NCBI GenBank assembly: GCA_958428295.1
Contig: CAUAFL010000001.1
Location: forward strand, 98,501-162,500
Length of the DNA: 64,000 bases
Direction of reading: 5' to 3'
Source of the DNA: an uncultured Bacillota bacterium
GTDB taxonomy: Bacteria > Bacillota_I > Bacilli_A > RF39 > UBA660
The position numbers were made by a program, and so were the translations under genes. This document shows positions 40,990-50,067 of this stretch, in pieces; within the stretch, counting starts at the first letter, position 1, and each line of letters starts with the position of its first letter. The notes under the pieces are model-generated. The model saw only the letters and a list, made by a program, of their open reading frames with translations. It had not been told where the DNA came from and ran no database searches.

Positions 40990-42164
40990 TTTTAATTAAA
41001 TATGGTGAATTGACGACTAAAAAAGGAAATCGCAATTTTTTTGTGAGAATGCTACGCCAGAGAATTGAGAAGGTACTTCAGGACTTTTCAGTACAAATAA
41101 AGGCCGATATGGATCGAATGTATATTTACTTTCTAGCGGAAGAAGAAGCAGCTATTTTAGCAAAAATTGAAAAAATTTTTGGCATTCATACATTTCATGT
41201 GGCCTATGTTAGTTCTAGTGACCAAATGGCCATTGAAACGTTATTAATGGAAACTGTATTAAAAGAGCAATTTAAAACGTTTAAAGTAGTCGTAAAACGT
41301 AGTGATAAAAATTTCCCAGTTACAAGTGATGCTTTTGCAGCTCATTTGGGAGGACTTGTTTTAAAACAGAAGCAGCAGGTAAAGGTAGATGTTCATCATC
41401 CAGATGTATTTATTCATGTGGAAGTTAGAAAAGAAAAAACCTATCTTTATTATAAGGCATATCAAGGGTTAGGTGGCTATCCGGTGGGAACGCAGCCTAA
41501 GGCTTTATTGATGTTAAGTGGTGGCATTGATTCACCTGTTGCTGGCTATTTGGCCATGAAGCGAGGAATTCCTTTAGAAGCGGTGTATTTTGAAGCACTT
41601 CCGCATACTAGTTTAGAAGCTCGTAATAAAGTGGTTACTCTATGTCAAAAATTAGCCGTTTACGGTGGCGAAATAAACTTACATATCGTGCCTTTTACGA
41701 AATTGCAAGAAGCAATTTATCAAAATGTTAAAGCTAGTTATGGTATTACCATTATGCGTCGGATGATGTACCGAATTATGAGTATTCTAGTTAAACAGCG
41801 CAAAGCTTATGCTATTATTAATGGGGAATCTATTGGTCAAGTGGCAAGTCAAACGCTTCCTAGTATGAAAGTAATTAATGAAGTAACGAATATTCCTGTC
41901 ATTCGTCCCGTAGCTTGTCTTGATAAATTAGAAATTATCGATATTGCTAAAAAAATTGCTACTTATGAGACCAGTATTTTACCTTATGAAGATTGCTGTA
42001 CCGTTTTTGTGCCAAAACATCCGGTAATCGAACCAAAGGAAGATAAATGTTTAAAAGAGGAAGCTAAATTTGATTATCAAAGCTTATTGACAGAAACTGT
42101 TGAGCAAGTCATTACTATGACTATAAATGACCAAAATCAAAAAAAATTTGAAAAATTTTTGTAG
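40977..42164 (+). CDS. thiI: tRNA 4-thiouridine synthase ThiI
   Basis: ThiI thiolates U8 of tRNA and can serve thiamine synthesis. The 395-residue protein has a ferredoxin-like and THUMP N-terminal region and a PP-loop domain with SGGIDSPVAGYLA. It lacks the C-terminal rhodanese domain of E. coli ThiI; the paired desulfurase gives the sulfur, as in Firmicutes. The Cys-rich end (PYEDCCTVFVPKHP) holds a catalytic-type Cys. The start overlaps the desulfurase gene. Confidence 0.96.
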   Translation: MERVILIKYGELTTKKGNRNFFVRMLRQRIEKVLQDFSVQIKADMDRMYIYFLAEEEAAILAKIEKIFGIHTFHVAYVSSSDQMAIETLLMETVLKEQFKTFKVVVKRSDKNFPVTSDAFAAHLGGLVLKQKQQVKVDVHHPDVFIHVEVRKEKTYLYYKAYQGLGGYPVGTQPKALLMLSGGIDSPVAGYLAMKRGIPLEAVYFEALPHTSLEARNKVVTLCQKLAVYGGEINLHIVPFTKLQEAIYQNVKASYGITIMRRMMYRIMSILVKQRKAYAIINGESIGQVASQTLPSMKVINEVTNIPVIRPVACLDKLEIIDIAKKIATYETSILPYEDCCTVFVPKHPVIEPKEDKCLKEEAKFDYQSLLTETVEQVITMTINDQNQKKFEKFL

Positions 42165-42239
42165 GTAGAAATTTCCAGTCGAATTTTGGTATGAAAACTT
42201 GAAATATTCACAATCTACTAATGTAGGAGGTGAAAACAG

Positions 42240-42458
42240 ATGAGTAACTCAAATAACAACAATAGCTCAATGAAAATGAGAGTTCCAGGTGCTAAACAAG
42301 CTATCGATAAAATGAAATATGAAATCGCTAATGAATTCGGAGTTAATTTAGGACCTGAAGAAACTAGCCGTAAAAACGGTTCAGTTGGTGGTGAAATTAC
42401 AAAACGTTTAGTTCAAAACGGACTTAACCAAATCAGCGGAAGTTATACTAATAAGTAA
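42240..42458 (+). CDS. Alpha/beta-type small acid-soluble spore protein (SASP)
   Basis: This 72-residue protein coats and protects DNA in dormant spores. It has the two conserved SASP segments: KYEIANEFGVNLGPEETSRKNGSVGGE (as MKYEIANEFGV... onward) and ITKRLVQNGLNQ. The GPR protease site of the family (EI/FA-S-E) appears as EIA-N-E, with Asn at the usual Ser. The start has AGGAGGTG upstream. A sigma-G-like promoter is possible near GTATG (42189) and CACAATCTA (42210) but is not firm. Confidence 0.93.
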   Translation: MSNSNNNNSSMKMRVPGAKQAIDKMKYEIANEFGVNLGPEETSRKNGSVGGEITKRLVQNGLNQISGSYTNK

Positions 42459-42474
42459 GGATTAGGTAACTTAC

Positions 42475-42505
42475 AAGATAGGCTTTTTGGCCTATCTTTT
42501 TTTGT
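42475..42505 (+). terminator. Terminator of the SASP gene
   Basis: AAGATAGGC pairs with GCCTATCTT around a T-rich loop, followed by seven T. Confidence 0.85.
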
Positions 42506-42542
42506 TTTTTTAGAAAATGGTCTAGGCGTTTAGCAGAATTTT

Positions 42543-42551
42543 TGGTATACT
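42543..42551 (+). promoter_or_regulatory. Extended -10 of the BspA-type gene
   Basis: TGG then TATACT (42546-42551), about 33 bases before the chosen ATG. No -35 needed for this promoter type. Confidence 0.5.
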
Positions 42552-42583
42552 AAAAATAACTATATGAGGATAAGGTGAATGCG

Positions 42584-43921
42584 ATGGCAAAATTTACATA
42601 TCGTAAAAAGCATAAAGTAGCAAAAACAACGGATGAATACTCTTATAAAGAGATTAGTTTGACGAAAATGGCCAAACGGCAATTGATGGTGACAATTTTT
42701 TCGATTTTAGGGGTTACGATGTTGTCTCTTGGTAGTGCGTATGCGGCTTTTACGTCTATTTCTAAGTCTTCTAATTATAATGTCATTAAAGTAGGTACTT
42801 TAAATATTGATTTTGGTACAGATAGCAATAATACGATTAATTTGAACGGTCAATATCCGGTTGCAGATTCTGTGGGATTAGCCTCAACACCTTATACTTT
42901 TACAATTACGAATAGCGGTACTGTCACAGCTGGTGTTAAGGTGAAAATTTTAGATGATACTGATATGATTACAAGTGATGGTTGTAGTAGTAATCAATTA
43001 AATAAGAATTATATAAAGTATTCACTTGATGGTAGTACGGTAGGTGTGTTAACTGACTTAGGAAGTGAGGCGGTGATTAGTGCTCAAAACTTAGCGGCGG
43101 GGAAAAGTGTTACCTATAAGATACGAGTTTGGATTGCAGGTGATGCAAAAAATGATGTGTTAAATAAACATTATCACGGGAAGATTGTGGTAGAAGGTAC
43201 AAGTGATCAAGAGATGCCTATGATGAAATCCTATGGATATAGTACTATTTTTGGTCAGACTAGTGTAGTGGATGATTATCATGCAGAGGCTTATCGGACT
43301 AAAATTACTAGTATTGTTACTAAAACAAATACAATGGTTCCACAAACAGCAATTCAAAATTGGGATGTGTCAGCGAATCGGGATAATACCGTGATTGCTT
43401 ATGTCGAGGATGACGGAAAAGGAACGGGGACTTATAAACTGACATTAGGTGCTACTGGTGGTATTCAGGCCCATCCTGATTCTAGTTATTTGTTTGCTGG
43501 ATTTCAAGCAGTTACTGCGATGGATTTATCACATCTTGATACTTCTAATGTGGTTAATATGAGTTTTATGTTTTACAATTGTCGGGCACTTACTTCTTTA
43601 AATCTTAGTACCTTTAATACTGCTAAAGTAACGGATATGAAATATATGTTTTGTTCTAGTAATCTTTCGGCTAGTCTTAATCTAAGTAGCTTTGATACTT
43701 CAAAGGTAACGAATATGCAGAATATGTTTGAAAGTGTTAGTATTGTAACTCTGGACTTAACGAGTTTTGATACTTCTAATGTTATGGAATTTGGTCGTAT
43801 GTTTTACCTTAATGACACTTTGCGGACAATTAATGTTAGTTCTAAGTGGGTTATTCGTCCAGATGCTAGTACAAGTAGTATGTTTCAAGATTGTTCGGTT
43901 AGTGGTGTGACGGTTGTTTAA
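42584..43921 (+). CDS. Surface protein: TasA/camelysin-like N-terminus with BspA-type (DUF285) repeats
   Basis: This 445-residue exported protein has a basic start and a signal segment LMVTIFSILGVTMLSLGSAYAAF of the SipW-dependent type. A beta-rich domain follows (VIKVGTLNIDFG...SVTYKIRVWIAG, about 65-205) like camelysin/TasA proteins. From about 320 to 440 it has DUF285/BspA repeats of the pattern LxxLDxSxFDTSxVTxMxxMF, about four copies. These repeats are common in gut Firmicute surface adhesins. I chose ATG 42584, 5 bases after AAGGTGA; the GTG 42575 is in that site. It is not sortase-anchored and its partner is unknown. Confidence 0.82.
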   Translation: MAKFTYRKKHKVAKTTDEYSYKEISLTKMAKRQLMVTIFSILGVTMLSLGSAYAAFTSISKSSNYNVIKVGTLNIDFGTDSNNTINLNGQYPVADSVGLASTPYTFTITNSGTVTAGVKVKILDDTDMITSDGCSSNQLNKNYIKYSLDGSTVGVLTDLGSEAVISAQNLAAGKSVTYKIRVWIAGDAKNDVLNKHYHGKIVVEGTSDQEMPMMKSYGYSTIFGQTSVVDDYHAEAYRTKITSIVTKTNTMVPQTAIQNWDVSANRDNTVIAYVEDDGKGTGTYKLTLGATGGIQAHPDSSYLFAGFQAVTAMDLSHLDTSNVVNMSFMFYNCRALTSLNLSTFNTAKVTDMKYMFCSSNLSASLNLSSFDTSKVTNMQNMFESVSIVTLDLTSFDTSNVMEFGRMFYLNDTLRTINVSSKWVIRPDASTSSMFQDCSVSGVTVV

Positions 43922-43969
43922 AAATATAACTGTAAAAAGTGATGAAGAAATTTGTCATTTTTTATTTGT

Positions 43970-43998
43970 TTGCAAAAATAGATAAGATTTTATATAAT
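43970..43998 (+). promoter_or_regulatory. Promoter of ackA
   Basis: TTGCAA (43970-43975) and TATAAT (43993-43998), 17 bases apart. Confidence 0.55.
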
Positions 43999-44023
43999 AG
44001 AATTTAGAAAGCGTGGGATAAAT

Positions 44024-45202
44024 ATGAAAATTATGGCAGTGAATGCTGGAAGTAGTTCCTTAAAGTTTAGTTTATTTGATATGGCTCAACAGGAGGTAAT
44101 TGCTTCTGGTTACTTTGAGCGAGTTGGTATGGAAGGTGGTTTTTATACCATTAAATATCAAGGCGAGAAAATTAAAGAAGAAGTGGACTTAAAGGATCAT
44201 GCAGTAGCAGTGGAAGTGATGTTAGATCGCTTAATTAAGCTAGGCATTATTGCTAGTTTAGAAGAAATTGAAGGAATTGGCCATCGTGTCGTTCATGGTT
44301 ACACAAGTGATCAATCAGTTATCATTACTAATGATGTGATTCATGATATTGAGCGATTTAGCGATTTAGCACCACTTCATAATCCAGCAAATATTTTGGG
44401 TATTGAAGCTTGTCGTAAGGCATTGCCCAATGTACCGATGGTAGCGGTTTATGATACGGCATTTCATCAGACGATGGCACCTGATAAATATATGTATGCA
44501 GTCCCTTATGAATGGTATCAAAACTATGGTGTTCGTAAGTATGGGTTTCATGGAACAAGTCATAAATATGTTTCTAAAAAACTTGCTACGATATTAGGGC
44601 GTGATAATTTAAAAATGATTATTTGTCACTTAGGTAGTGGTTGTAGTATTTCTGCTGTGAAAGATGGAAGGTGTGTAGATACCACAATGGGCTTTACACC
44701 ACTCCCTGGCGTAATGATGGGAACACGGAGTGGAGATGTTGATCCTTCGATTATTCCTTATATTATGGAAAAGGAAGGTTTGAATGCCAAAGAAGTTGTC
44801 AATTTATTAAACAAGAAATCTGGTTTTTTAGGCGTTAGTCAAAAATATAATGATCATCGTGATATTGAAAAGGGAATGGCCGAAGGGGATGAAAAATGTC
44901 AGTTAGCTAATTCTATGTTTATAAATTCTGTGGTTAAGTATATAGCTCAGTATTATGTGGAACTAGAAGGTTGTGATGTGTTAGCATTTACAGCTGGTGT
45001 TGGAGAAAATGCCATTGAGTGTCGCGCTGATATTGTTGCTAAACTTGGTAGTTTAGGAATGTATTTAGATAAGGAAAAAAATCAAACACGAGGAGAGATT
45101 GCTGCTATTCATAGTGATGACTCTGATGTGGCAATTTATGTAGTTCCTACCAATGAAGAGTTAATGATTGCAGAGGAGACACAAGCCTTAATCAACCGTT
45201 AG
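44024..45202 (+). CDS. ackA: Acetate kinase
   Basis: This 392-residue enzyme makes ATP and acetate from acetyl phosphate, the last step of acetate fermentation. It has VNAGSSSLKFSL (N-terminal nucleotide fold), PLHNPANI, FDTAFHQTM-like VYDTAFHQTM, KYGFHGTSHKYV, and HLGSGCSI. No phosphotransacetylase gene is adjacent. The start has GCGTGGGA rather than a standard ribosome site. It ends 14 bases before the nrnA gene. Confidence 0.98.
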   Translation: MKIMAVNAGSSSLKFSLFDMAQQEVIASGYFERVGMEGGFYTIKYQGEKIKEEVDLKDHAVAVEVMLDRLIKLGIIASLEEIEGIGHRVVHGYTSDQSVIITNDVIHDIERFSDLAPLHNPANILGIEACRKALPNVPMVAVYDTAFHQTMAPDKYMYAVPYEWYQNYGVRKYGFHGTSHKYVSKKLATILGRDNLKMIICHLGSGCSISAVKDGRCVDTTMGFTPLPGVMMGTRSGDVDPSIIPYIMEKEGLNAKEVVNLLNKKSGFLGVSQKYNDHRDIEKGMAEGDEKCQLANSMFINSVVKYIAQYYVELEGCDVLAFTAGVGENAIECRADIVAKLGSLGMYLDKEKNQTRGEIAAIHSDDSDVAIYVVPTNEELMIAEETQALINR

Positions 45203-45216
45203 ATGGGAAGTAAAAT

Positions 45217-46185
45217 ATGTTTAAAAAAATTTATCGGTACATAAAGAAGTATGATACAATTGTGATTGCTCGTCATATTGGAGTTGATCCGGATGCCTTA
45301 GCAAGTCAGTTGGCTTTGAAAGAAGCGATACAACTGACTTTTCCGCATAAAAAGGTTTATGCGGTGGGGAATGGGAGTATTAAATTTTCGTACTTAGGAC
45401 GTTTGGATAAGTTGGAGCCTGTGACTAATTTTTTGTTGGTGGTACTTGATACACCGGATGCTAAAAGAATAGATTTTAAAGAATTAGCGGCTGCTTCTTA
45501 TCGAATTAAAATTGATCATCATCCTTATATTGAAAGTTTTGCTGATTTAGAATATATTGATGATCATGCTTCTAGTACTTCAGAGATTTTAATGCAGCTG
45601 TTAGAGGCAACTAAACTTAAATGCAATGTTTCTATTGCCCGTAAATTGTATATGGGTTTAGTATCCGATTCTAATCGCTTTTTATTTGATAGCTGTCGAC
45701 CCCAGACCTTTCATCTTGTCAGTCGTTATTTGCAGACTTATCCTTTTTCGTTATCGGAAGCATATCAACATATTTATATGCGGCCTTTAAAAGAGGTACG
45801 GTTAGAAGGTTATATTGCTGAAAATATGCATGTTAGTGAACATGGTGTTGCCTCTATTTTGCTTACTCATGACATTATTTCTAAATTTAAAGCAGATAGT
45901 GCCTCGGCTGGGAATATGATTAATAATTTTAATTTTATTGAGGAAGTATTAGTTTGGATTATCGTTACAGAAGATATTCGTAATGATAATATTCGAGTTA
46001 ATATTCGTTCGAGAGGACCAGAAATTAATAAAATAGCCGAGAAATACAATGGAGGTGGCCACACCTTTGCCAGTGGTGCGAGAGTCAGTACTTTCGAAGA
46101 AGCCCAAGAGTTAATTACGGATTTAGATGAAGTGACAGAAAATTATATAAGGAGGCTTGAAAAAGATGAAAATAACGAGCGCTGA
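45217..46185 (+). CDS. nrnA: DHH-family phosphoesterase (NrnA-like oligoribonuclease)
   Basis: This 322-residue protein has the DHH/DHHA1 layout: RHIGVDPDALAS, VVLDTPDAKRID, KIDHHPYI and the C-terminal GGGHTFASGARV. Relatives (B. subtilis NrnA) degrade very short RNA and dephosphorylate pAp. The C-terminal GGGH motif binds substrate. It lies between ackA and ysxC; its stop overlaps the latter's ribosome-site region. Start ATG 45217 has GGGAAG upstream. The exact substrate is inferred. Confidence 0.88.
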   Translation: MFKKIYRYIKKYDTIVIARHIGVDPDALASQLALKEAIQLTFPHKKVYAVGNGSIKFSYLGRLDKLEPVTNFLLVVLDTPDAKRIDFKELAAASYRIKIDHHPYIESFADLEYIDDHASSTSEILMQLLEATKLKCNVSIARKLYMGLVSDSNRFLFDSCRPQTFHLVSRYLQTYPFSLSEAYQHIYMRPLKEVRLEGYIAENMHVSEHGVASILLTHDIISKFKADSASAGNMINNFNFIEEVLVWIIVTEDIRNDNIRVNIRSRGPEINKIAEKYNGGGHTFASGARVSTFEEAQELITDLDEVTENYIRRLEKDENNER

Positions 46186-46759
46186 GTTAAAAATTATGGC
46201 CACGAGACGAAGTCAATACCCAGATGATCAGCAAGCGGAGTTTTTGTTGGTAGGACGTAGTAATGTTGGGAAGAGTAGTTTTATTAATACTTTATTGGAA
46301 CGAAAGAATTTAGCTTATACTTCTTCTAAGCCAGGAAAAACCCAAACATTAAACTTTTATCAGGTGAATCAGAGTTTTTATTTGATCGATGTTCCTGGTT
46401 ATGGTTATGCTGATGTTAGTAAACAAGTGCAAGCAAAGTTTGGAATGATGATAGAAGAATATTTAGAAAAGCGTAAACAGTTGCGCCGGGTATTTATGAT
46501 CATTGATTTTCGTCATAAACCTAGTGAAGATGATATTTTAATGTATAATTTTTTGAAATATTATCACCTTCCCGTTACTGTTGTTGCTACTAAAGTTGAT
46601 AAGATTGGTAGTAGTAAACGGGATAAATGTAAGAAAGCAATTACTGATACATTAGATTTGGTGGTTGGAGATAATTTAGTTCTTTTCTCTAGTGTTACTA
46701 AAGAAGGCCGTGAAGAGGTGTTACAACTAATTGATAATTTGGCAGTCGATATGATTTAA
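46166..46759 (+). CDS. ysxC: Ribosome-biogenesis GTPase YsxC/EngB
   Basis: This 197-residue GTPase assists assembly of the 50S subunit. It has G1 GRSNVGKSS, G2/switch SKPGKTQTLNF, G3 DVPGYGYADV and G4 TKVDKIG. I chose ATG 46166, which lies 10 bases after AAGGAGG; the TTG at 46157 is too near the site. It overlaps the nrnA gene by 20 bases. A terminator follows. Confidence 0.95.
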   Translation: MKITSAELKIMATRRSQYPDDQQAEFLLVGRSNVGKSSFINTLLERKNLAYTSSKPGKTQTLNFYQVNQSFYLIDVPGYGYADVSKQVQAKFGMMIEEYLEKRKQLRRVFMIIDFRHKPSEDDILMYNFLKYYHLPVTVVATKVDKIGSSKRDKCKKAITDTLDLVVGDNLVLFSSVTKEGREEVLQLIDNLAVDMI

Positions 46760-46776
46760 TTATCTTTATGTAACAG

Positions 46777-46802
46777 AAAAGCTACGATTTAGTAGCTTTT
46801 TT
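46777..46802 (+). terminator. Terminator of ackA-nrnA-ysxC
   Basis: AAAAGCTAC pairs with GTAGCTTTT around GATTTA, with T residues behind. Confidence 0.8.
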
Positions 46803-46861
46803 AATGGGATTTTAAATTAACCGTTTTTTATCGCTAGCATAAGCTACATTAGGTGAAAAAG

Positions 46862-47335
46862 ATGCATATTTCAGTGAGTGATTGTAATCATTTTGTTCTT
46901 ATCATTCCTAAAAATTTTTATTGTGATGATAAAACCATAGTAATTAAGAAAGTGAAAACTTTTCTATTAAAATATAATAAAATATATCATTTTTTACAAG
47001 CGGGTTTTTATCAGGTGGATGTTTGTTTTCATCCTTATGTAGGAACAATTTTGAAGATTGAAAGACTCGATGATTTTGATTTTGGTAGTAATAGCATCGA
47101 TTTAAGGATTGTTATTGTAGGAAAGATTGCGATTGGTTTGCAAGTAGAAGAAATTGAGGGACTAGACACGTTTCACTTTTATGAGGGCAATTACTATCTT
47201 TTTGAAGAAGAACTTAGCGCTATTTTATTTTTACAGTTCATTGAACATGGACAAGTGATTTTAGGAGAAAAGTTACAAGTGATTAGAAAACGTAGTAAAA
47301 AGGTAGAACTTCACCAAAAAAGTTCTCTATATTAG
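46862..47335 (+). CDS. Hypothetical protein, 157 residues, convergent with spoIVA
   Basis: I do not recognise this gene. The product is soluble and starts MHISVSDCNHFVLIIPKNFYCDDKTIVIKKV, then has mixed beta and helical segments and a basic C-terminus (RKRSKKVELHQKSS). Three Cys residues in the first half are not in a metal pattern. The start ATG 46862 follows AGGTGA by 5 bases. The gene ends 4 bases into the convergent spoIVA end, suggesting a stable, compact pairing. A role in sporulation is only suggested by place. Confidence 0.65.
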   Translation: MHISVSDCNHFVLIIPKNFYCDDKTIVIKKVKTFLLKYNKIYHFLQAGFYQVDVCFHPYVGTILKIERLDDFDFGSNSIDLRIVIVGKIAIGLQVEEIEGLDTFHFYEGNYYLFEEELSAILFLQFIEHGQVILGEKLQVIRKRSKKVELHQKSSLY

Positions 47336-48807
47336 AGAACTATGGCAATCATATTGGTTGATCCCTTGTTGACTATTTTAGTTAGCGTTTGTTGTAATTT
47401 ATAGCGAATATTATCAGGCATCATGGCAATTTTAGATTGAATACCTTCTTGGACAATATTATCGAGACTGCGACCAAAGATTTCACTTTTCCAAATGTCA
47501 GCAGGATTATGTTCATAATCACGCATTAAATAGTCAATCAGTTCTTTGCTTTGTGTTTCACTACCGATGATTGGTTCAAACGTAGAGTTGACATCCACTC
47601 TAATCATATGAATACTTGGCGCGACGGCTTTTAATTTTACTCCGTAGCGTGGTCCTTGCTTAATAATTTCTGGCGTTTCAAGTTTCATATCTTCAAGACT
47701 AGGTGTAGCGACACCATAACCAGTTTGTTTGACCATCTTCAATGCATATTTTATTTGGTCATATTCTCTTTTAGCTTCTTCATACTCTTGGAAAAGAGAT
47801 AATAATCCAGCTTTGCTAGTGACGTCCATTTTGACAATATCTTTTAGTACTTGGTTATAAAGTTCTACTGGTGCTTCTAAATTAATAGTGACGACCCCAG
47901 TAGCAGGATCTACTTCTGAGAGATATGCTTTTTTGATGACCTCACAATCCCGGAAGTGGTCAGTAATACTTTCAATATCTCGTAATTTATCAATTTCTGT
48001 GACACTTTCACGAATAGCCTCAATATATTGTCTTTTAATTGGATGTTGGTGATTTAAAATGGCAATCCATTCTGGCATGTTTACTTTCACTTCGAGGATT
48101 GGAAATTCGTAAAGTGCTTCTCTTAAAATAGAAGTCATTTCTCGCTCATTCATGGCATCAATATTCATTGGTAGTACTGGTACATTGTGTTCTTCTTTAA
48201 GACTTTCAGCAAGACGTTCTGTTTCTGGTAGAGTGGGGTGGGTTGAGTTTAGTAAAACAATAAATGGTTTGCCGATTTCTTTTAGTTCTTCAATGACTCG
48301 ATTTTCAGCTTCTAGGTAATCGCTACGATTAAATTCACCGATCGAGCCGTCCGTAGTGACAACGATTCCAATTGTAGAGTGATCTTTGATGACCTTCTCT
48401 GTTCCTACTTCTGCAGCTTCAACAAAGGGAATTTCTTCATCATACCAAGGTGTTTTAACCATTCGAGGACCATTTTCATCTGTCGCTCCTTTAGCGTTTT
48501 CAATGACATATCCTACACAGTCGACCAATCGAATATTACAGCTAAAGTCATCAATATTCACTTTGGCCGCATGATTAGGAATAAATTTTGGTTCGGTGGT
48601 CATGATTGTTTTACCAGCTGCACTTTGTGGAATTTCATCTAGGGTTCGTTTTTTCTCATACTCATCTTCAATATAGGGAACGACAAGAGTTTCGACCATC
48701 TTTTTTATGAAAGTACTTTTTCCAGTTCTAACAGCACCGACTACTCCTAGATAAATGTCCCCGCCAGTACGTTGGGCAATATTTTTGATAATTTCAATTT
48801 TTTCCAT
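47332..48807 (-). CDS. spoIVA: Stage IV sporulation protein A, spore coat ATPase
   Basis: SpoIVA self-assembles with ATP into the basement layer of the spore coat. This 491-residue protein matches B. subtilis SpoIVA in length. Its Walker A GAVRTGKS (residues 24-31, Lys30) is in the family position. VDCVGYVIENAKGA and VTTDGSIGEFNRSDY are typical of the TRAFAC domain. I start at ATG 48807, 7 bases after AAAGGTGA; the longer GTG start lies in that site. The start region faces the lipase-like gene. Confidence 0.97.
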   Translation of the reverse strand: MEKIEIIKNIAQRTGGDIYLGVVGAVRTGKSTFIKKMVETLVVPYIEDEYEKKRTLDEIPQSAAGKTIMTTEPKFIPNHAAKVNIDDFSCNIRLVDCVGYVIENAKGATDENGPRMVKTPWYDEEIPFVEAAEVGTEKVIKDHSTIGIVVTTDGSIGEFNRSDYLEAENRVIEELKEIGKPFIVLLNSTHPTLPETERLAESLKEEHNVPVLPMNIDAMNEREMTSILREALYEFPILEVKVNMPEWIAILNHQHPIKRQYIEAIRESVTEIDKLRDIESITDHFRDCEVIKKAYLSEVDPATGVVTINLEAPVELYNQVLKDIVKMDVTSKAGLLSLFQEYEEAKREYDQIKYALKMVKQTGYGVATPSLEDMKLETPEIIKQGPRYGVKLKAVAPSIHMIRVDVNSTFEPIIGSETQSKELIDYLMRDYEHNPADIWKSEIFGRSLDNIVQEGIQSKIAMMPDNIRYKLQQTLTKIVNKGSTNMIAIVL

Positions 48808-48936
48808 ACATTTCACCTTTTTCTTTTATTCAATTTAACTGTATGTGAAGGAGAAATGCTTTATACCATAAAAAAGGGGAGAGCACTTAGCACAATTCAT
48901 GCAAGTGATGCTAGTTTTAAGAAAGGAGGTGGGAGT

Positions 48937-50001
48937 ATGGATATGATAAAATACGTTGAACAAACGCACCAATCATTTGAATCGTTAGCCTTTAATGCCG
49001 TAGATAGTTTAGTTTTGTCCCAGTTGGCGTATTTACATTATAATCATTTAATGACAAAAACCTATTTGAAGGATTTACAACCGGCTCTTTATTTAGAGTC
49101 TTTATTAGGAAGTGATCGTAATGATAAAGATAATAAAAAATTAATTGAGGCTATTTGCGAAAGTCCTCGTTTTGGGACTATTTCCTTAGATTTTTATCAA
49201 GAAGAATTAAGTAAAAGTCAGGAGAAACAATTTGCGGCGGTTACTTTTTTACTGGAGGATGGTAGTAATTATATCGCTTTTCGTGGAACGGATGCGACAC
49301 TTATCGGTTGGAAGGAAGATTTTACGATGTCCTTTCGCTATCCAGTACCGGCTCAAGAAGCGGCTAGAAAATATTTAGAGGCGGTGGCATCTTTGGTGTC
49401 AGGTCCTATTTTGGTAGGTGGTCATTCTAAAGGAGGGAATTTAGCTGTTTATGCCTGCTGTAAGGCCAGTGATTATGTGCAACAGCGGTTAAAGGCGATA
49501 TATAGTTATGATGGACCGGGATTTCATCCTGATTTTTTAAAAGAGCTCGAACAATGTAAAGTTAAAGATAAAATTCATAAATATGTTCCCCAAAGTTCTT
49601 TGATTGGAATGCTATTATATACCCAAGAACAATACAGGATTGTGAAAAGTCGAGAAGTTTTGATTATGCAGCATGATCCCTTTTCTTGGGAAATCGCCAA
49701 CAATCATTTTGTGATAATGTCGTCCTTAAGTAGTGGGACAAAATATACGAATAAAGTATTGAATGACTGGATTGCTAGTTTATCAAAAGAGGAATGCGAA
49801 AACTTTGTGGATGCCTTATTTGAGGTACTGTCCTCGACAGGAGCGACGACGCTTAAAGAGTTTGCTAGGGTTTGGCAGAAGAAGATTCCTTCGATGATTG
49901 TCAAGATGCATGATCTAAGTCCTGAGATGAAAAATCACTTATGGGATACAATGAAATCCTTAGTCGTGTTGGCTATTAAAAATTTAAAAGAATTTTTTTA
50001 A
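48937..50001 (+). CDS. DUF2974 (Mbeg1-like) alpha/beta hydrolase
   Basis: This 354-residue lipase-like protein has a GHSKGGNLAVYA nucleophile elbow (Ser) and IAFRGTDATLIGWKEDF near the middle. Mbeg1 proteins are predicted intracellular lipases; catalytic Asp/His fits are YDGPGF and NNHFV. No signal or membrane helix is present. I chose ATG 48937 because AAAGGAGGTG is 6 bases upstream; the long frame from 48772 would overlap spoIVA and has no ribosome site. It is divergent from spoIVA and precedes the pilin-type gene promoter. Confidence 0.85.
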   Translation: MDMIKYVEQTHQSFESLAFNAVDSLVLSQLAYLHYNHLMTKTYLKDLQPALYLESLLGSDRNDKDNKKLIEAICESPRFGTISLDFYQEELSKSQEKQFAAVTFLLEDGSNYIAFRGTDATLIGWKEDFTMSFRYPVPAQEAARKYLEAVASLVSGPILVGGHSKGGNLAVYACCKASDYVQQRLKAIYSYDGPGFHPDFLKELEQCKVKDKIHKYVPQSSLIGMLLYTQEQYRIVKSREVLIMQHDPFSWEIANNHFVIMSSLSSGTKYTNKVLNDWIASLSKEECENFVDALFEVLSSTGATTLKEFARVWQKKIPSMIVKMHDLSPEMKNHLWDTMKSLVVLAIKNLKEFF

Positions 50002-50017
50002 GGCAATTAGATTTTCG

Positions 50018-50046
50018 TTGAAGTCACTCATTAATTGTGCTATTAT
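50018..50046 (+). promoter_or_regulatory. Promoter of the pilin-like gene
   Basis: TTGAAG (50018-50023) and TATTAT (50041-50046) are 17 bases apart, with TGC before the -10. Confidence 0.55.
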
Positions 50047-50067
50047 ATAAATAATAGGGAGTGGCTT

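Noticed and set aside
48772..48936. Long N-terminal extension of the lipase-like gene
   Set aside because: It overlaps spoIVA antisense, has no ribosome site and reads unlike a signal; AAAGGAGGTG marks ATG 48937.
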